This document shows positions 60,592 through 64,000 of a stretch of DNA of 64,000 bases, in pieces. This DNA is from Brevundimonas sp. UBA6550 (GTDB lineage Bacteria > Pseudomonadota > Alphaproteobacteria > Caulobacterales > Caulobacteraceae). Each line of letters starts with the position of its first letter. Within the stretch, counting starts at the first letter, position 1. The notes beneath the pieces were generated by a model. It ran no database searches, was not told the origin of the DNA, and worked only from the letters and a program-made list of their open reading frames with translations. Location of the stretch: positions 248,001 to 312,000 of the forward strand of contig NZ_DJKE01000012.1 in assembly GCF_002434505.1 (NCBI RefSeq), written 5' to 3'. The translations under genes were made by a program, and so were the position numbers.

Positions 60592-61673
60592 GCCAGGCCG
60601 AAGCCCTGAAGGTCCGTCTGGCGCGCGAGATCGCCCTGACGGGTCCGATGACGGTCGCCGACTACGTCACCCGCTGCCTGCACGATCCCAAGAGCGGCTA
60701 CTACGCCTCGCGCCCGGCCCTGGGAGAAGGCGGCGACTTCATCACCGCCCCCCTGATCAGCCAGATGTTCGGCGAACTGATCGGCCTGTGGGCGGTCGAG
60801 ACCTGGAACCGGCTGGGCGCGCCAGAGCGGTTCCGCATGGTCGAGGTGGGGCCCGGCGACGGCACATTGATGAGTGACGCCCTGCGCGCCGCCCGCCTCG
60901 CGCCCGGCTTTCTGGAAGCCTGCGACCTGATCCTGATCGAACCCAGCGCCCCTCTGCGCGACCTGCAGGCCAGGGCCCTGGCCGGCGCCGACCTGTCGCC
61001 GCGCTGGGTGCGGGATCTGGCCCGGATCGACACCGACGCCCCTGTCATCCTGATCGCCAACGAGGTGCTGGACTGCCTGCCCGCACGCCAGTTCGTGCGC
61101 ACCGAAGACGGCTGGGCCGAGCGTCGCATCGGCGTGGACGACCGGGGCGAACTGATCTCCGGCCTGACCGCCATCACCGGCGGCTTCAGCAAGCCGGACT
61201 TCGACGTGGCGCCCGGCGGCGTGGTCGAGATTTCGGACCAGCAGGCGATCTTCGGCCGCGACCTGGGCCTGCTGGTGAAAGCCGCATCCGGCGCCGCCCT
61301 GCTGATCGACTATGGCCGCGCCCGACCCGAGGCGGGCGATACGCTCCAGGCCCTCTATCGTCACCAGAAGGTCGATCCCCTGGCCGATCCCGGCGCGGCG
61401 GACCTGACGCAATGGGCCGACTTCCCCGCCGTCCAGGAGGCCGCCGTCCACACCGGGGCCGACGTGACCGGCTGCCTGTCTCAGGGCGAGTTCCTGCGCC
61501 GCCTGGGCGTTCACGCCCGCGCCGAGGCGTTGAAGACCGCCCGGCCGGCAGCCGCGCCGGTGATCGACCGCCAGCTTCATCGCCTGACCGCCGACGATCA
61601 GATGGGCGTCCTGTTCAAGGCCGCCGCCATTTTCGCGCCCCGCGCCCTGGTCGTGCCCGGCTGGGACGTCTGA
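60588..61673 (+). CDS. SAM-dependent methyltransferase, MidA/NDUFAF7 family
   Basis: 361 residues. The ATG overlaps the lgt stop (ATGA). MTVADYVTRCLHDPKSGYYA and EGGDFITAPLISQMFGELIG are diagnostic of the MidA (NDUFAF7) family. EVGPGDGTLMSDAL is the SAM-binding site. In eukaryotes NDUFAF7 methylates an Arg in complex I subunit NDUFS2; the bacterial role is probably similar. The lgt-midA-pgeF order is conserved in alphaproteobacteria. Confidence 0.94.
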   Translation: MSQAEALKVRLAREIALTGPMTVADYVTRCLHDPKSGYYASRPALGEGGDFITAPLISQMFGELIGLWAVETWNRLGAPERFRMVEVGPGDGTLMSDALRAARLAPGFLEACDLILIEPSAPLRDLQARALAGADLSPRWVRDLARIDTDAPVILIANEVLDCLPARQFVRTEDGWAERRIGVDDRGELISGLTAITGGFSKPDFDVAPGGVVEISDQQAIFGRDLGLLVKAASGAALLIDYGRARPEAGDTLQALYRHQKVDPLADPGAADLTQWADFPAVQEAAVHTGADVTGCLSQGEFLRRLGVHARAEALKTARPAAAPVIDRQLHRLTADDQMGVLFKAAAIFAPRALVVPGWDV

Positions 61674-61686
61674 TAGAAGGGCGGAC

Positions 61687-62457
61687 ATGACCGACCTGGC
61701 CCCCATCACCCATCCGCTGCTGACCGCCGCCGGCGTCCCCCACGGCTTCTTCACCCGCGCCGGCGGCGTCTCGACCGGCATCTACGAGGGGCTGAACGCC
61801 GGCGTCGGCTCAAAGGACGATCCAACCGCCGTTGCGGAGAACCGTCGCCGTGTCGCCGCCCATTTCGGGACCGAGCCGGGCCATCTGAACGGCTGCTATC
61901 AGATCCACTCCGCCGTGGCCCGCGTGGCGGAAGGCCCCTGGAACGGCGACCGGCCGGAAGGCGACGCCGTCGTCTCGGCCGAGCCCGGCCTGCTGTGTTC
62001 CGTCCTGACCGCCGATTGCGCGCCGATCCTGATGGCCGATCCCGAAACCCGCATCGTCGCCGCCGTCCACGCCGGCTGGAAGGGCGCCCTGGGCGGGGTG
62101 GTCCACTCCGCCGTCTCGGCCATGCAGGCCCTGGGGGCCGAACCGCGCCGCATCCTGGCCGTGGTCGGACCCTGTATCGCGTCCGCCAGCTATGAGGTCG
62201 GCGTGGATTTCGAAGACCGCTTCATCCACCACGATCCCGGCAGCGACCGCTTCTTCCATCCCGGCGAAACCGACGACAAGCGCCAGTTCGACCTGCCCGG
62301 CTTCGTGCTGTGGCGGCTGCAGCAGGCCGGCGTGGGTCAGGCCGTCTGGACCGGCCACGACACCTGTGCGGACGCCGACCGGTTCTTCTCCAACCGCCGC
62401 GCCTTCCAGCACAACGAACCGGATTTCGGCCGGCTGATTTCGGTAATCGGGGCCTAG
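61687..62457 (+). CDS. pgeF: Peptidoglycan editing factor PgeF (laccase-domain YfiH family)
   Basis: 256 residues. TADCAPILMADPETRIVAAVHAGWKGALGG has the family Cys and His metal or substrate site, and GPCIASASYEVG carries the second Cys. It ends with WTGHDTCADADRFFSNRRA. PgeF removes wrong amino acids (for example L-Ser in place of L-Ala) from muropeptide precursors; older annotations call it a polyphenol oxidase. It starts 13 bases after the midA stop. Its stop overlaps the convergent lpxC stop by 4 bases. Confidence 0.95.
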   Translation: MTDLAPITHPLLTAAGVPHGFFTRAGGVSTGIYEGLNAGVGSKDDPTAVAENRRRVAAHFGTEPGHLNGCYQIHSAVARVAEGPWNGDRPEGDAVVSAEPGLLCSVLTADCAPILMADPETRIVAAVHAGWKGALGGVVHSAVSAMQALGAEPRRILAVVGPCIASASYEVGVDFEDRFIHHDPGSDRFFHPGETDDKRQFDLPGFVLWRLQQAGVGQAVWTGHDTCADADRFFSNRRAFQHNEPDFGRLISVIGA

Positions 62458-63353
62458 CCGGCCTGCGCCAGTTCCGGCACGCGCGTCACTTCGCGCCAGG
62501 CGTGCGGGGCGGCCAGAAGCGCGCGAACCAGTTTGTTGTTCAGGGCGTGCCCCGCCTTGTAGCCTTCGTAACGACCCAGCAGCGGCGCGCCCAGCACATA
62601 CAGATCGCCGATGGCGTCCAGCGCCTTGTGTCGCACGAACTCGCGCTCCATCCGCAGGCCGCTGGGGTTCAGGATGTCGTCGCCGTCGATCACCACGGCG
62701 TTCTCCAGCGAACCGCCACGCGCCAGGCCGGCCTTGCGCAGCGCCTCGACCTCATGGGCGAAACCGAAGGTGCGGCACGCCATGATCTCGCGCCGGAAGG
62801 TCGCCTCGTCCACGACGAAGTCGATGACCTGATTGCCGATGACTTTGGACGGGAAATCGATCTCGAACCGCATCTCGAAACGGTCGCATGGCATCAGGGC
62901 GGCGTGCTTGTCGCCCTCGACCACATGGACCGTCTCCAGGATCTCGATATAGCGCTGCGGCTGCGGCTGCGGGCGGAAACCCGCCCGGTCCAACAGGTTG
63001 ACGAAATCCAGCGCCGATCCGTCCAGGATCGGCAGTTCCGGCCCGTCCACCTCGACCACGGCGTTCGACACGCCCAGGGCCGAGAAGGCCGCCATCAGAT
63101 GCTCGATGGTCGACAGGCGCACGTCGTCGCCATTGGCGATCATGGTGTTCAGGCGCGCATCCACCACGGCCTCGCCCGAGACCGGAATGCGATTGTCGCG
63201 GTCGGTCACGTCGGTGCGCACGAAGACGATGCCCGTGCCCGAGGGCGCGGGCCGAACCGCCAGCCGCACCCGGCGGCCGGTGTGCACCCCCACGCCGGCG
63301 ATGATGGCCGGCGCGACGATGGTGCGTTCGTGATGGTCGTTCCTGACCGACAA
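62454..63353 (-). CDS. lpxC: UDP-3-O-acyl-N-acetylglucosamine deacetylase LpxC
   Basis: 299 residues from a TTG (MSVRNDHHER). No ATG or GTG is available before an in-frame stop 24 bases upstream, so TTG is the only sensible start. STIEHLMAAFSALGVSN has the zinc ligand His and the catalytic Glu. LVDxxGR-like DEATFRREIMACRTFGFAHE and VRHKALDAIGDLYVLG supply the other ligands. It commits UDP-acyl-GlcNAc to lipid A. It follows ftsZ on the same strand, the alphaproteobacterial order. Confidence 0.97.
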   Translation of the reverse strand: MSVRNDHHERTIVAPAIIAGVGVHTGRRVRLAVRPAPSGTGIVFVRTDVTDRDNRIPVSGEAVVDARLNTMIANGDDVRLSTIEHLMAAFSALGVSNAVVEVDGPELPILDGSALDFVNLLDRAGFRPQPQPQRYIEILETVHVVEGDKHAALMPCDRFEMRFEIDFPSKVIGNQVIDFVVDEATFRREIMACRTFGFAHEVEALRKAGLARGGSLENAVVIDGDDILNPSGLRMEREFVRHKALDAIGDLYVLGAPLLGRYEGYKAGHALNNKLVRALLAAPHAWREVTRVPELAQAG

Positions 63354-63504
63354 ACCGAAAACTCGCTTCTTTCAATGCGTCCCGCACGTCGTGCGGACTA
63401 CGCCCCGCCTTCCGTGTAGCGGCCGCGCCGCAACGACAAAACCAAAGTCCGGTTTCGGATTGTTTCGGTCTGACACACCCGGCCGGGGCGGTGCGAAACG
63501 CCGA

Positions 63505-63533
63505 ACGCCCCGAGGCTCGCGGCCTCGGGGCGT
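63505..63533 (-). terminator. Hairpin between ftsZ and lpxC
   Basis: ACGCCCCGAGG and CCTCGGGGCGT form a perfect 11-bp stem with a 7-base loop, 34 bases past the ftsZ stop on the minus strand. The following T residues are few (TTCGGCGTTT), so termination may be partial. The lpxC gene starts 150 bases further on. Confidence 0.7.
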
Positions 63534-63566
63534 CCTGATCGATCCTGGGTTCAGGATCGCGGTGTC

Positions 63567-64000
63567 TTAGTTCGCCAGCCGGCGGAGAAAGGATGGGATT
63601 TCCAGGTCGTCATCGGCCTGTCCCGCCTCCGGTTCCGGCTGCTGCGCGGCCTGGGCCGAGCCGCGCGTCTGATGACCATGCTGGGGCGCATAGCCCATGT
63701 CGGCCTGGGGCTGGGTGCGCTTGCCGCGGCCAAACAGGCTCCAGCCGCTGCGGCGATGGTCGCGGTCGTCATAACCGTCGTCGGCCTGCGGCTGCTGGTG
63801 CTGCGGTTGAGACGCGGAACGCTCGCCGTACAGGTCGCCTTGCGGCGCGCGGGCCGCGGCGGGGGCGCGGGTTTCGTATTCTTCGACCCACGGATCGACG
63901 ATGGGGTCCAGGGTGCGCGGCTGCTGCTCGGCGACGCGGATCACCGGCTCGGGACGCGGCTCCGGCTCGCGGGCGGGCGGGGCCTGAAAGGTCGGCACGA
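63567..64000 (-). CDS. ftsZ: FtsZ, C-terminal part (gene truncated by the window edge)
   Basis: The visible 144 residues are the linker and tail of FtsZ. They include a Pro/Glu/Gln-rich linker with QPQHQQPQ, two GQ-type blocks and an aromatic-basic SGWSLFGRGKR. The last residues DDDLEIPSFLRRLAN are the conserved C-terminal peptide that binds FtsA and other partners. The GTPase domain lies to the right of the window, so the start is not visible. The gene order ftsZ-lpxC and the tail identify it. The linker is long, as in Caulobacterales. Confidence 0.93.
   Translation of the reverse strand, partial: VPTFQAPPAREPEPRPEPVIRVAEQQPRTLDPIVDPWVEEYETRAPAAARAPQGDLYGERSASQPQHQQPQADDGYDDRDHRRSGWSLFGRGKRTQPQADMGYAPQHGHQTRGSAQAAQQPEPEAGQADDDLEIPSFLRRLAN

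Overview
This looks like a chromosomal window from a high-GC, flagellated, dimorphic alphaproteobacterium of the Caulobacterales. Brevundimonas is my best guess, by inference. The evidence is an flbD/fliN/flbE/fliG/fliF cluster, two CtrA-like sites (TTAA-N7-TTTA) about 50 bp ahead of fliL and fliF, a sigma-54 promoter for flgFGAH, and an ftsZ C-terminus of alphaproteobacterial type next to lpxC.

Positions 1 to about 9,200 are the right end of an integrated mobile element whose left end is outside the window. It carries small unknown genes, a plasmid-type orphan ParB, a secreted endonuclease/phosphatase-fold lipoprotein, a DUF3800 protein and a tyrosine integrase. The integrase lies between two tRNA-Leu sequences in the same orientation. 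At 9202-9240 only the 5' half of a tRNA-Leu(UAA) remains, cut at the end of the anticodon loop: the attachment junction. At 7458-7754 there is a complete tRNA-Leu(UAA) gene whose anticodon is split between U34 and A35 by a 211-nt group I intron. My reading is that the element disrupts the host tRNA and brings a self-splicing replacement whose intron also destroys the integrase target site. This is the most interesting part of the window.

From 9,290 the core chromosome begins: an M28 peptidase, then flagellar genes (motE-like, DUF6468, fliM, fliL leftward; flgF, flgG, flgA, flgH rightward), two small paralogous secreted proteins and a DUF885 protein. Next is a leftward sulfate-assimilation operon (cysG, DUF2849, cysI, a DUF934-cysH fusion, cysK) with a divergent LysR regulator. 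Positions 27-36 kb hold an NYN/OST-HTH protein, isoprenoid genes (dxs, ispA, with xseB), an MntA/HepT toxin-antitoxin pair joined to a VWA (CoxE-like) gene, and small stress or repair genes. Positions 36.6-39.6 kb carry a three-gene two-component operon.

The second flagellar cluster (40-48 kb) is leftward: fliF, fliG, flbE/fliH, fliN, flbD, a class A beta-lactamase, flhA. The beta-lactamase between flbD and flhA is unexpected. Positions 48-64 kb are housekeeping: a hydrolase, a uracil-DNA glycosylase-like protein, a thioesterase, a GST, a nucleoside transporter, a VapBC-type pair, ilvE, an OmpR/EnvZ-type pair, proC, a YbjN protein, a UbiK-like protein, lgt-midA-pgeF, lpxC and the 3' end of ftsZ.

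No CRISPR array, rRNA or insertion-sequence transposase was seen. Family names come from reading the proteins by eye, not from searches.
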